Below are positions 46,283 through 61,200 of a stretch of DNA of 64,000 nucleotides, piece by piece. The DNA lies in NCBI RefSeq assembly GCF_003369915.1, contig NC_046675.1, positions 21,824,001-21,888,000 of the forward strand. Reading direction: 5' to 3'. The DNA is from Drosophila miranda. Its lineage: Eukaryota; Arthropoda; Insecta; Diptera; Drosophilidae. The notes below the pieces were generated by a model. That model saw only the letters and a program-made list of their open reading frames with translations, was not told the DNA's origin and searched no databases. Made by a program: the position numbers and the translations under genes. Position 1 is the first letter of the stretch, and each line of letters starts with the position of its first letter.

Positions 46283-49200
46283 ATGATGGACGTAAGCAGC
46301 ATGTACGGCAATCATCCGCACCACCATCCTCATCCACATGCCAATGTCTTCGATGGTTATGGCGGCACCACCACCGCCAGCACCAGCAGCAGCAGCGTAA
46401 CCGCCAGCAATGCCAGCAGCTACTTTACCCCGCACCAGCATCAGCATCACTTGCAGCACCAGCAGCAGTTGCAACAGCAGCAATTGCAATTGCAACAGCA
46501 ACAGCAGCAGCAGCAGCAGCATGCCCTTACGTACAATGGCTATGAGAGCAGCTCCCCCGGCAGCTATTATCCCCAGCAGCAGGCACAACTGACACCACCG
46601 CCCCAGGCAGTGGGAGGAGGAGCAGTGGGCCTCCAGGTGCAACAGACGCAGCCACAGCCGCCGCTACCGCAGCAACAGCAACAACAGCTCTACCCCCACT
46701 CGCACCTGTTCAGCCCCAGTGCGGCGGAGTATGGGATCACGACGAGCACGGCCACCGGAAACCCAGGCACTCCACTGCATCCCACGAGCCACTCGCCGGC
46801 GGACTCCTACTACGAAAGCGATTCGGTGCACTCCTACTATGCCACCGCCGCGGTAGCCACTGTTCCGCCACCCACCAACAACTCACCTGTGACCGCGGCA
46901 AATGCCACCAATCCGCAACAGCAGCAGCAGCAACAGCAGGCAGGGATCGATGCCCATGCCCATGCCCCCATCATCAGCTCCGAGAACGGGATGATGTACA
47001 CCAATCTGGACTGCATGTACAATCCAGTGCAGGCTCAGGCCCAGGCCCAGGCCCATGGCTATGCCGGACAGATCGAGGAGAAGTATGCGGCTGTACTCCA
47101 TGCCAGCTACGGGCCGGGCTTGATTCTGGAGGAGCAGGATCCCATGATGCAGCAGGCCACGCAGTCGCAGATGTGGCACCACCAGCAGCACTTGGCGGGG
47201 GGCTATGCCCTGGATGCCAGCCTTACGATGGACTCCCTGGGCATGCATGCGCACATGCATCATGGATTAGCCCACGGCCATTTGGCCAATCTTGCCACCA
47301 ACTCCCACCAGCAACACCCACAGCTCCAACAGCAGCAACAGCAACATCCGAATCCACAGCAACATCCACAGAATCAATCGCCGGTGACGCAGGCAACGTC
47401 CCAACAACAACAACAACAGCAACAGCAGCAGCAACATTCGGTGTCGCCCAATGGCGGGCTGTCGCGACACCAGCGCGGGGGTGTCATCTCACCTGGCAGC
47501 TCCACATCCTCATCGACAGCCTCCGCCTCGAATGGCACGCACACAGCGAGCGCACAATCAAAATCGCCAAATCACTCGAGCAGCATTCCCACCTACAAGT
47601 GGATGCAGCTCAAGCGGAACGTTCCCAAGCCACAAGGTGAGTTTTTAGTGATAGGAATTGGATTACAAATAAGAATTTACGTGATGAAAAGTAAAGGAAA
47701 AACTTCTTTTAATTCCAAACATTATGAGTCTCTTGCCACATTCTTACACCAATGAAACGTACTGTAAATCCCACACACACACTGACTAATAGAACTATGA
47801 CAACCGCTCATTAGGTAACCCCGGGGGCAATTTAAGAACTACATACTTGGCTAATTGCCACATTTCAGTTTTCCCGCCACTCAGACAGACGGACACGGAC
47901 GCAGAGAAGTCAACTCGTATGATTCGCTCAATAGATCACAGACCATAGTCAACAGCTAAATGAATATATTAAGCTAATCAAGCTGCGAACAAACAAACAC
48001 ACACGACTCAAACGCTTAAAGGGTATAAAATAAAATTAAATAAAATTCAAAAAACATAAAACGATGACTTTCAAAACTGATTGACAGCTCAGATATAACA
48101 AAAACCACGAGAAAAACAAAAAGACGAATAAGAACCACAGAAACAACAACAATAAGAAAGGGGGAAGAAAGTGAATGATATGGTGGAGTATAAGATACCC
48201 TGTAATTGGAATTGTTATTTTACGAAAGCGGCAATCCAATTCTAAGCACTTTTGGCAGGAAGAAAGATATTAGTTATTTTATTTATATATTTAAAAAATT
48301 GTTGAAACCATCTAAAGTGGGAAAATGTAAGGAAGAATATGGAATTCCAGGGATTAATGTACAATAAGCCTGATTTCATGGAGCTCTTTAACTCATAAGT
48401 GATAGATCCAGCTCTTATAGTCCCTAGAACTTAGGATTTCCTGGAGGAAGTAGTATTCTCCGAATACTGGGTATACAGCATCACCAATAAGTCCAATCCA
48501 ACAGTAGAATTACACCAACAGAAAAGGGAACAATAACTTTCTGGTGCGTCAGTCAGAGAGTCAAAAGAGACGTCCAACCGAGGGCATGTCACCTAAAAAT
48601 AAGAATGTCTCTTCAAATGCCAAAGATTTTTCGCTTACCTCTCTCCACCAGACGAATCGCCCTGTCCGGACCCACTCTCCTTCACTCATAATTTTTAGCC
48701 GTTCTCTTGGCCTCTCCTTTGGGCCGCGTTTTGGCATATTTCTTGCATATTTCAGATAATTTTGTCAATGCCTGTGCAGTCAGTCAGGTTGTCACTTGTC
48801 ACATTTTCGCCGAGCACAGTTTTGTATCTGGGTATTAGCCAGCTAAGAGAATATACTTATATTCGTTGATAAGCCACTTGAAAAAGTAAATGCATAATCG
48901 TAAAAATATCAGACATATAGTATATATGTAATTTATTAAGCAACAGAAGCTGTAAAAAAACGAGTAATTTTATGAAGTGGTTAAGCTGTTAATTGGTTTT
49001 GCGTTTATTCAGAAGAGAGGTCAGAGCAACTCAATACAAAATTGTTGTATTATACTCGAATTATTGCTCACCCTGAAATATTGTTGAATTATTTGCATTT
49101 GTATAAAGGAGTTTTTATGATTAATAGAGCATATTTGAGGTCAAGCTCCTCCAACGTCTATTCCTCTATAAGTAGTACCTATAAGTCAAACCCTTAATAA

Positions 49201-52200
49201 CTCCCAATACACTCCCCTATTTCAGCCATAACCTGTTAACCCATTTAGTTTTGTCTGTGCGCTTATAATGCACTTAACCTGTTCGTGACACAATGTTGCA
49301 CAACTGACGCTGATCGGAGATATTGGAGTATCAAGCGTCCAACCACTTACAGTTCAAACGTTAATCCCTTGGCTACACCAATAATCATACAAATATTTGC
49401 TTATTAATGCTGAAAAGTGTCATTTACATGCATCGTTTTCAATTAAACGACGCCAGAGATCCCCAGAAAATATCCCCCAACCCAAAAGCGATCCGAATCG
49501 AACCGAAACGATCTGAGATCCCTGATCCCCACGCGCCGCACCCAAAACGAGACCCAAATACGTTCCAAAGGGCCCCACGAATGACGCGTGCAAGTGGAAC
49601 GAGGCGCTTATGCGAGGAGGGTCTGTGGCATGGGGATTTGCGGAGATGGGGCAGAGGCTGTGGCTGTTGGCTCTGGCTGTGGCTGTGGCTGGGAGGCAGA
49701 GGCGACCGCAAGTCAAACAAACAATTAAAGCGTGCAGCCAGAGTCCAACGAGATGCAGCTCGAATCAAGAATGAAACTTGCAACGCGACGGCAATGCGGG
49801 GAGAGATGGATGCTGAGGAGGATGATGCCGCTGGTTCTCTCATGGCATGCCGATCTGGAAGTCAAGTTGGCTGTCAGAAAAAATGATTATTTAAATAAGA
49901 GTTTCTCGTTTGAGCTTCACTGCAACCGAACTGTCACTGAGCAATGATCTGCCCACCGTCCCGCACCGCACCATCAGAGAGCTTCTCGGCTGGAATCTCT
50001 GGATGCTGGTGCCTGGTCTCTCTCTCGGATCGGATCCGATCTCTGGCTGTGAGCGCACATGCTTGGGTCCATCTGTCATGTCATCCATTTTCAGGCAGGG
50101 AAACAGCATAATCAGCAATCATGGTTATAAATGGTAGCATTCGACATATTGGCATTCACGCACTCCACTCCAGACATTACAGTACATACATATATATTCG
50201 TATTTATACATACGTCATATATATTTGCGGTTGTATGTGCCCTGACCAGACTGGTCTTTCAATTCAAAAGAGTTCTCTAATGTGTTAATCAGCATTTTTC
50301 AATAACCAGACCACGCCACTGAAGATCAATTGTGGTGGCAGCTTCTCGGTTTGTTCTCTCACCCGTTGGGATAAAGATTAATTGAAAAATTGTACTCAGA
50401 TTTGTCATTGACTAACTTTAACCTAGGCATTTCTTGTCCCTAAGTCCAACATATAGATTGGACAAGTTTTTTTGGGGTAGACAAGATCAATCAATGTGAA
50501 AAACTCTCCAAATATTCAACCGCTGCTTGACACGATTGTGATGACACCTAGATAAAACTAAAATTAGCAAAAATATATAGAAAAGAATCCACGGCAAAGC
50601 AGCAAAAACTTATCCATCATTTGTGGTGTCAGGGTTGAAGTAGTTCACGTTCTATGAGAACTCCAAGTTTGTATGCGAAATGTGTGAGATTTTTAGGGGA
50701 ACAATTTAGGGTAGAATTATAGATACTCTAATGGGGAGATGGCGGAAATTAGGAGGTAGGAAATGGAATATTTTAAATATATATATTTAGGAAATCCATA
50801 TAAAACTCTGTGTAGGAATCGGGATTTTTTATACGGAGTTTCCTTATGAAACTTCTGAATCATCTCCATAAGCTATATACTTATTATTTGAAGGAATGGA
50901 AACACTTAAGGCTATATCATATTCATAAGAATCTCTCCGACTATCTATCTTCCCTCTATTAGCACCCACAATTTGACCAATTTTTTACGACTACGCCTCG
51001 CAATAGTTTCTTTACATTTATTAGACTTTTGATGGGTTTCCCAAAAGCAAAACTAATTGAAAGTTTCCCATTGAAAGGAGGAGGGACCAGCCTTGTTGTG
51101 GTAGAACAATTTAATTAATGCCTGGCAAATGGAAGTTCTGTTCGTGTTTTATTGTTTTTTAAACGATCTACCACTTTGTAGCTGTATTTTTTATACAGTG
51201 AACGAAGTGGGGGAAGGTCCACACGCGAGGTTACGAAAAACAAAAATATGAAATATGAAAAGAGCTGACAAAAGTGAAGGAAACTCGTATTAACATAAAT
51301 GTTGGTAGAGGAGGGAGTGGAAACAGAGGAAAACTTTTGGCCAAAAGGTTGCAAAAGGTGTTAGTTTTATGGGCCACTGAAGAGCGGAGGTGGGAGGGCC
51401 ATGGACAGGGGGACCTTCGCTTGGGGTATTCAAAATTTATTTGATGTGATGTTTTGATATTTCTTGACACCAACACGCGACCCAAAGAGCGACGAATGTG
51501 CCACAATGAAAACGAAATGAATTAATTACGTTCATTTCAAAAACACACACAAAAAATTGGTAAGAAATATACTCGTATAAAATACACAAACAAATGAGAA
51601 CCCCGCAGCAGAAGCAGACTATTTAAATGAAATGATATTGTGGATAGAAAAGTGACCACCAGGAATTCGAGATAAGATCAAACGCTTGCCCAAACCAAAA
51701 AACCAAAACGAACCCAAACAGAACTGCGGCCGAGTGAGGCCAGACTTGAGCCGAGCCGAGACCAGACCCGACCCGACCCGCCCGCCTGTCTGTCACCGTC
51801 ATCGTCAGAGCCGGGGTCCGTCACAGAGGTTAGGTTAGCCCGCTGGCACAGAGATGGTAGCGTGAGTGGGCTATGAAGTGCTCCAAGTCGTGTACGATAG
51901 GTAGGGACATACGAATTTTTGAAATATGGGAAGAGTTAGGGTACGGCTCAGTGAAGGAACATCGTTTGGGGATCTTTTGTTCTTCTATTTCGAAGTTTAC
52001 TTCAGGAATGCCTCTACATTCTTAGTTTTTAATACATCAAATATAATAAATAATGTAGAATGTTGATAGTGGTTCTAGAAGAAGTTCTTCCATCATATGA
52101 ATGTCTCCCCAACAACCCATGTCTACTCACATGCCTCACAGCTCACTCACGCTACCATCTCTAAGCCGAAAACTCCTCCAAACTTTACCAAAAAACATAT

Positions 52201-55200
52201 CAGGCCAAGCCGGACGGACCAACAAAAATGTATGGCATGTGTCGTGACAAATTTTGTTCGCTGGCGCGCGCTGAGTTAACATTTTTGAAAGCGTATTATT
52301 AAATTTCTTTCCCTCTGTCTGTTTCGGGTGTTTTCTCCACTTTTTTTTACTGGGGGTCAACGAGAAATCTAAGAACCCGAAGGAGCCACCGCCGAGACCT
52401 GGCCTTTGACTCGATTTGAATCGATTTGTTAGGTGATAAGCTTTGGGCAGTACTTACATTAATTACCACTTAAGTGGGATCGAGTTCGGTTAGCTTTGGA
52501 ATCCCCTGCACAGTGGTCCGCTCGGCATCAGGCTCCCCATCTCCCAGTAGTACCTGATCCGCTCCCCATATCCCAGTTGTACCCGCTCCCGCTCCCGCTC
52601 CCTGTAGCACCGTCGACCTTCTCTCTCCATCTCCTGACGTACCGCAGTGACATTTACACACCTAAAATGTCAGTTTTCATAAAGTCTGAGTCCAGTCCAG
52701 TCGCTGGAGTTTTGCCGGAGACAACATGAGAAGCACATTAGTCCAGTCTGCGTGACAGCCAGCCAGCGAGGGATAGAGACGAGACCTGCGAGAGAACTGC
52801 TCCCAAAAATAAAGTAAAACAAAATTCTGTTTTCGAACCACCAAAGACCCATTCCCCTCCTTCTCACTGCATTAAAGGATATCGCTCGCCCTAGCCCGCT
52901 CAAGGGTGCGCTCTGTCTTCGTCCTTGCTTCCTTGCTTCCGCCTGTTATGTAATATTAACCACAATATCTATATGAAAATGTTTGCCTTGAATGGACATT
53001 TGGTGCAAACAGAACAGTGCGCCAAAAGCCAAACGCGGAGGATACGGATATCTTATCTGGTGTTTGCATTCGTCCAAGGTTCTCTTCATATCCATGGCGC
53101 TGCTGCGTTCCATATTTTCCTCGCTTCCTTCGGTTCTCTGGACGCCTTAATACTTTTCAAGTGTATAATTTAGTAAATTATATAAGTATCGCGTTACGTG
53201 CTGTGACACAAGCACAAACACACTCAGCTCTCCCTCCCTCCAGGTTCGCCACGCGATATCGTCGATAAATGTGGCTCAATATCTTTTTTGTTTTCAGCAC
53301 AAAATTGCACAAAGTCATCATGGATTTTCGTTGAATGTTGAGTTTCTACTGCACTGATAGGCTTATCAATGAGTAGAACTAATTGAGTGTGATTTATTTG
53401 TGGCACGATTTGCTATGGTAATGGTTCGACCAAATATAAATGTTATTTTTAAAGTATTTCAACCAAAAATAACACTTAAATTTCAAGTGGAATTAGCCAG
53501 AAATATAGATTGATTAAAATTTTGGAAGATTTATAACATCCGGGAGTGCAAAAGAGTTCCGCAAACAGTATGGAAGGAAGCAACCCAGAAATATAATCCG
53601 TATGATTATTTATAGATCATTTTAGCATGCAACATTCAACATTCCATTCCGTTTCAAGAGCCTGTTTTGTTTTTTTTTAGGCAACACCCTATTCAAATGG
53701 AGTTTCGTTGTAAGTTCCCGACATAAACAAAATACTTTGCGACATAATGAATCATTTGACGAGACAAACAGTAGTCGGGGCGAACAATTTAAGCTGTTCC
53801 CAAAAAAATCATTTACGGCCAAAACGAACCAGACAACTGTGCTTCAGTTCAGGCCAATGAAAACTTTTGCTCTCTATGGGGTAATGGGGTATTGCGGTGC
53901 CGGGTCTTTGAATCGTAGGTTCAAGGGGGAGAGACTCTATAAAGCACACGCATTTAGCAATTGATCTGCGAATCAAAGGGACCGCCTCGGTCTCCTCTGA
54001 GCCCCAGAGCTCGACAATTGTCTCGTTTTTTCTGTGGAAGGTGATTTCATTCCCCCGAACATTTTTCGAGGGTATGAACAGTAGATAAAATGGTAAACGA
54101 AAGCTGTCAATTTGAAGTTTCTTTGTTGGTATTTTATCATTGTTTCATTCGAATGCTAGAGCGACTGCTGCTCCCGCTCTGCTCTGGTTTTCTTTCTGGC
54201 GATATCAGTAGTGCCTCTTAGAGAAGGCGTCCACCGCTGGCACTCCTCTCTCCCCCCCCCCTCGCCCACCCTCCCACCCCCCGCTCCGATAACGGACAAT
54301 GGGACAGCGGGCGGCTTTAAAGTGGACATTCTAGTGGCCGGCCAGGTATTAGCCATGAACGCCTCTGAACTTCAACTTGCGCGGCGACACGCGCTGCGCT
54401 ACTTTGATTTATTTGACTCTGTTTTCATTTTGTTACTTTTATTTTCGTTTCGCCTCGATTGAGGCCAATTGATGGATGTATCCTATCTATCTTTAGGCAC
54501 TAGCATTAGTTCTATGGGGAGGGAAAGGGTACTGGCTTTAGGTATTAGTTTAATTACTTCATACAGGCTTAGTTTAGATGGAAAAGATTTGATTTGAATT
54601 AAAGAATTTGATTCGATTTTAATGGTAACGACTGAATCGATGCGATTCCGCAATATTGGAGTAGGATATAAAGCGATTGCTTCCATAGAAAAATTCTCGA
54701 AAAATCTTCTTCAGCTATTTTTGGGAGCTTTGAACCCAATGAGTCATGGCTTTGTGCCCAAATAATGCCTAAGCCTCGTAACACTTTCCATTTGACAGGC
54801 AAAATCCAAGGACAACACACAAGAATATATAATTCTTGATATTTTCGATATTCTGTAGCGCAAAAGAGAGGAAAATAATGATTTATTATATTGAAATTAT
54901 CTCGTGTAAACAAGTCAAGTTGCCAGTTTGGCTAATGCCGCCTGTCGCCTGTCGACGGTCCCGCCCGGTCCCCCTCCCCTGAGCACCAGTCCCCCTTCAC
55001 ACCAGTCGGTAAAATTTTGTTAATTTGTCTAATGAAAATTGTATTTCTATGGATGGTTTTGGGGGGAGTTTTGGGTGAGACTGGGAAAACGGAAAACCGA
55101 AAACCGAAAGCAAACCCGCGGCCTAAGAGGCAAAGTCAAGATATTGAAGGCGACAGTCGACAGTCTGAGGCTCGCGTCTTGTCTACAGGAATTTTCACGG

Positions 55201-58200
55201 CGGGGCAAGAAGATTGATGATGACATTAGCATCATTGTCGAAAAAATATTTTAAAGGACCAAAAGCAGCCTTTTCTTGTGTGCTGCTGCTGCCTTCCACT
55301 CGAGTGGCAAAATGTTTTGAAATTTGTTTGGTTGACATTTTAATTTGCAAATACTTGGGAATATATATATATGTATGCATATATATCGTGTCAGGACTGA
55401 AGCTTTAATTGAATTAAATCATCAAAGCAGGGGAAAAAGAGGTTGGGTTTCGGAGTAGGGCCCATGTCAAGTGGAGCCACTCAAAGTGTTGACTGTCAGC
55501 TCATTGGCACGCACAAAGGCACACACTCTCATGGGTATATGTACAGTATAGTGGTTGTATATAGCCCACATTTTTTTTTTTTTGGCATTTGGTCGCCATT
55601 TTTATATACATTTTTTTCTTTTTCTTAGCTTCTATCGAACACCCTTATTTCAACAGCTCTTCAACATATACATATATGAATGTATGTACAATTCCCTATA
55701 TACAAGAGCACAAATAACAAAGCCAAAAAAAAGGGAAACTATGAACATCTATGGCCATGTGTATGTGCCTGTGCATTTTCGTTGGGTGATCCGTCATCTT
55801 GTCAGAATGTATTATTCGAATTAAGATTTTACTTCTCCTTTTTTGCTGCTGCTGTTGCTGTTGCTGCTGCCATTGAATTGAATTAACACAAACAGGCAGC
55901 TGTACCTCGGATACAAACAGACATGGAAAAACTAACCCTCTAGCTGCCACCTACCCCCCTCCCACCCGTTGGAAACCGAATTTGTTCAAGCAGTTAGTCA
56001 GTTCTATTAATAAGAACAAACCCAAGCGGTTGCCTAAATTATAAAAATAACTACCCAGCCAACAACAGAAATTAGAACTTAACAAAATAATAATTGTTAA
56101 TCGGAAATGTTGTCAGTCTTATCGGCTTGAGAGAGGAAGAAAGGTACTTCAGACCATTCAGACAATCTATAAAACAGCTGGAGATAATCTTCCGTATAGA
56201 CATTGTTGTCATAGGCGGACTACATTTCAGTAACCTATTTTAATAGGATATTGTTCTTCTTCTGGTTAATCAGAAAATCATTTATTCTACGAAATAATCA
56301 CCATGAAAAACTAATCACAAAGATACCATAATCACGTATCGAAACAACGAATTTAATTCAATTTGCTCTGTCTCTCTCTCCTCCTCTCTCTGTCACCATG
56401 TGGGGCGACTTCTTATCACCAAAAAACCAAATATGTAGTACAAATAATGCTGTCGATTTTGATTTTCGGGACTTGCTACTGGAATTCAGCGTAATCTACA
56501 AAAAAATAAAAATAAAATAAAGAAAAAAATAAAAAAACAGTAGCCAAAATATAGCTATTAAGATAACACAAATATGTGCATACTGTGGCTGTGTAAATAT
56601 TTAAATCGAGTTCAGTTTTTTTGACGACCGACAACGACATAATTTTCCATGGGCAAACAAACGGATTGAAGGGACAGACAAGACACACGAACAACTCAAA
56701 CAGAAGATCTATGTATGATAACTAGTTCCGGAACAGACAGACAGAAGAGACATTTAAGATGGGAGACAGTTAACAGGATTAAGGTCTAGGTCTAGGCGCC
56801 ATTTGATACCATTTCCCAAAAGGGTACCTCTGGGTTACCTCTGAATCACACAGCTTTCTGTTTCTTTTTGGATACTTTTTTATAATTTCAAAAACCTTTT
56901 GTTAAACAATTTCCATGTGTGTTAGACATCGTGACTAATAAGCCGCGGGATGTCTGGTTATGCCCCGTAACCAAAAATCTTTCAATTAAGCTGGAAAAAC
57001 TTGACTTCTCCTTTGTTTCGTTTCGTTTTGTTTTTTTTTTGGGATTTGAGATGATATGTAGATACTTGTACAATTATAAGAATTTTGGGTATTTTGTGCA
57101 TTTCATGTTTGAAATGTAGATACGACTGCATCATCGCATGACATGTGGAAAAAGTCACGAGTTGACAGGCAGCCAATAAAACTGACAGCCTGAATGGACA
57201 CGGCCCATGAGCCACGGACGGGATTCGATGGGATTATATGGCATTTTAGTCAAGTCAGACCCGTGCCTGGACAGACAGATAGACAGACAGACATTTAAAT
57301 GCCAGCAAAGAGTGTTGACTGTCCTTAATTAGCAGCCACCCTCGAAAGGGTTTGAGATTCCCAAAACAACCCAATTAGTTCGGACTGACCTCTGGCCAGT
57401 GAATCCGAACATCTGTCCCGAGCAAAACAAAGCAAAATACGAGCATGTTCCATTGATTGCAAAATATTATTGGCCATAGTTCCACTCAAAGCAATGTCTG
57501 AGTTCTTTCCGTTTGGGGGCCATAAATTACCTTTAGGTGATCAATCAAATCGTCACTAAAACCCACCGATCGTCAGCACTTTTTGGTGTGCACTTTTATG
57601 GAGCCTCACAGATTAGGTTGCGACTGGACTGCTTTGAAATTATGTTGTTCTAGAAAGTTTTTTTTTTTGCCACATGACGTTGATGTTGGACGGACGAGTA
57701 TTTAATCAACAATTAAAACAATTTACTTTTAATTGATATATAATTTTCTATTTGCACTCGAATTAAATATTATTATCAATTGAGCCCTTGGCCAGACACA
57801 ACGCATGTCGCACTTTGGTCTACGGTCTACAGTCTACAGTCTGGTATGGTCTCCAGTTTTCCAGTCATTTAATCGCCCCAAAACGGACCCCTTGTAATAC
57901 TACCCAGAGCTCACAGAGTGGGCCCCACTTGGTATCTGTGTGCTGTGTTGTCTGTGTGTGAGTGGGGGGATCTCTGTAAAGTGGCAGTGGCGCCTACATA
58001 ATAGAACTGATAATATCATTATATCTCTCATATCAAAATGGCGGTTCGCTCGGTTGCCCCATGACTCACAAGTGAACGGGGAAGTGTTTGGGTAACGCAG
58101 AATTCAAGGACAAAGTGTGGACTATTTCAAGTGCAATTTAGTAGAACAGGGTATTAGAAGATTTGTGAAATGTGTTACCAGTGTATCAGAAATAATAAAA

Positions 58201-61200
58201 AAGAAGAGGACTAAACTAAAATTGAAGGTAGTGGAATTGCTTTATAGTTAATCTGTTTTCTGCTGATACCAAAGTATTATGGATCATTGTATCATTAGAT
58301 TATGGATAAAAGTATTAGCGTTATATTGTTATATTCCATTTCTTGCCTTGCAATATTTTCGAACCGATTCCTGCTTTTGGAACTTTCTTTAATTCCTCCC
58401 CAATGAAAACTATCTTTATTTTCCACATTATAAACACTTTCTTTAACTCAATTGAAAACAATCAATGTTGATTGTATTTTCCCTAGATTTTTCCCCATTC
58501 AGACATACACTTTTCACACGAGAAAAGTCAACAGACAGACAGACAAACGTTCGACTGAGTGACTGACTGGCTTAAACCTGCAATTTTAATTACCGCTAGT
58601 TGAGATGTTATCAAATTACATTGACTCTGGGTGGCGCCCCTAGCTGTTGCACCCCCGCAGCCCTCTCTCTCTGGTGCTGCAGCGCCTCTTTGCTGTTTGC
58701 ATTGATTGTCACCAGTGTCACTCTTAAGCTTAAGCGCCAATGTGACACCACCTCTTTCAGCCCAGCCAAGAGGAGATGGCCTTCAGCAGGGGAGGGTTGG
58801 GCCGGCCGAGGGGCTGAAGCACAGTTAGTCGTCGCTGAGTTTTCCCTACATTTCCAACTCTCTGTCAGCAGTGTCGCCCCGGCCCCCACCTTGCCCCATC
58901 CACACCTCTCGCCTCGCCTCACGTCGCGCTCGGAGCATTGAAGTGGAAGCGATCCCCCGATAATGCTCTCTAAAACTAATATTACAAAGTAGATATCGTT
59001 TGGCGCCGGACAAAAGCGACAGTGCCGCCAACTGGCCGCGACATGTTTGACAACCCGAGCGACACCAGCGGCAGCAGTGGCACGAACAGCAGAGGCAGCA
59101 CAGTGGCATGAAAGTTATGGCTCATATTGCGGGTCAACCAAGAAGGTCTTCAAGCTAAGGAAACACTGTATCTTGAACATTTTTAACAAGAAAAGTGAAG
59201 GATTGAAGGCGGAAATTGATTCCACATTAATTTATATTTATTTTTCAAATCCTTCGACCTTTGGTGGGGTTCCTTCATTCTTCACAAAGGTTCTCCCCTA
59301 TTCGTTCCACAGTGCATTGATTGGCGGCAGCCGGAGCTGCCATCCATATTGATAACCGGAATGCAGTGTAGTACTCGTAATATTCAACTGCCACTGCCAC
59401 TACTGTCACTGCCACTGCAACTGCTGCAACTGCCGCCGCCGCCGCTCGGGTTTGTTTGTCTGTTTGCTGGAAAATTCAAATGTAGCCCAAGCCACTCACC
59501 GCCGTAATCCTTGGGCTTGTTTTCTTAGACATTCCTGTGTGCATTACGATAGGAGCCGAGAAGCGACTTCAATTCGGCGGCCACTTATCGATCCAATCCC
59601 CCTGGCAAACAGGCCACAAATCCTCGAAAGGTGCGCAACCGGCTACTGTGTGCGGATTCCATCTGCGGATGCCAAAATTAATATTGGGAGTAGGAGAAGG
59701 AGGAGGAGTAGGAGCAGGAGTAGGAGAGCACTCACCAAGAGGAGCAGTGGCAGCAGCAGTTGAGTGTCATAAATTCATCATTCATTTGTGGATTGAAAAC
59801 CTTATTTATTGTGTGTCGTTGGGGTTTGATTTATGGCTGTACGAAAGACCAATTGCCTAAAAATTGGTAGCACCAATTCAAAAATTAAGTGGATTCGGGT
59901 AATATTAATACGACTAGACGACGGCTTTCTTTCAACTTTCAGGAAGGTTAATCAATATCATTAAGCAGCTCCAAAATGAAACACTTAAGGTTACTGCTTA
60001 TTAATTGATTTATGCTGAATGAAACTTTCATTGAGATTTATGATTGTGTGAAAAGGTTTTTTATGAGCTTCTTGGGATGCCTTCTAAGGGGGGAGTGTCA
60101 ACAGAAAACCATATTTTCCAAGAAGATCTTTACTTCATTCCTCGAAAAAACATGCATTTAAGCAGTGTTTATGATCTTAACATCTCACCAAATAACTTCT
60201 AACTTATTAACAGATTAAAGAACGTCTTTGAAACTCCACAGTATTTAGAAAATTACAGAATTTGTACTAGAGACCTAAAAACAAACCCCACAAATTGTAA
60301 TAAATTCAATTATCCGCACTCAGCACGTCTTCGAAGACATTTCGGGACAATCCAACCAAAAGAAACCACAACAAACCTTGGGCAGAAGATCATGACCAAA
60401 TCCTAGACGTGCCCACAAATATCATAATTCCTGAACCACCCACAAAAACCAGAGTCAAAACTATGGTCCGAGTCCCGCTGTCAGGATAATCCCAATATTT
60501 TCCAAACAAAACCTATTGAGCGCATGAAATCCTTCTATGGAAGGGCAGAGGGAATCGGTTTCATGATCGTCGGCTTTAGCCACGGGGCGCATGTCAAATT
60601 ATGAATAAAATGCAAAATCACGCAAACAAGGCAAAAAGTCAACCGAGGAGGGAGGGTGAATATCCTACGAGTATGGAGTCCTAAACTCTCACAATGATTA
60701 GCTGCGACAGCTAGAGATCAACACCGAGGGGATCGTTCTCCTCTCCCAAACCACAACAGAAACCATATCTTATGTTCTGTCTTTTCTCTTCCTCTCTCTT
60801 TGCAGCACCAAAACTACCTGCCAACAGCATTGCAAACATGCACCACGACTACCAGATGAATGGACAGCAGCTCGAGATGTGCCGCAGTGTTGGTGGTGGT
60901 GCAGCTGGTGGGAGTGGCGGCGTGGCCAATGGTCCCGGAGTTGGTGGCAACGGCTCTGGCCTCGGCAGCGTCCTGTCCGTGCAGAATTCCCTGATGCTCT
61001 CTGCGAACAATGCATCCGCGGGCAATGCCCCGAATGGCATGGGCGTGAGCATCGGCGTGGGGATGGGCAATGGGCCTGGCGGTAGTGGCCTCAGCAGCTG
61101 CAGCCTGTCCAACAACACCAACAACTCCGGCAGGACGAACTTCACCAACAAACAACTGACGGAGCTGGAGAAGGAGTTCCACTTCAATCGGTATCTGACA

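Noticed and set aside
47637-47755. Read-through extension of lab exon 1 to a stop at 47755
   Set aside because: Follows a strong GTGAGT donor, and the sequence after it is AT-rich and unlike Labial; it is intron.
49407-49886. 159-codon plus-strand frame in lab intron 1
   Set aside because: Low complexity (GCTGTG/GCTCTG repeats), overlapping frames on the other strand, no domain.
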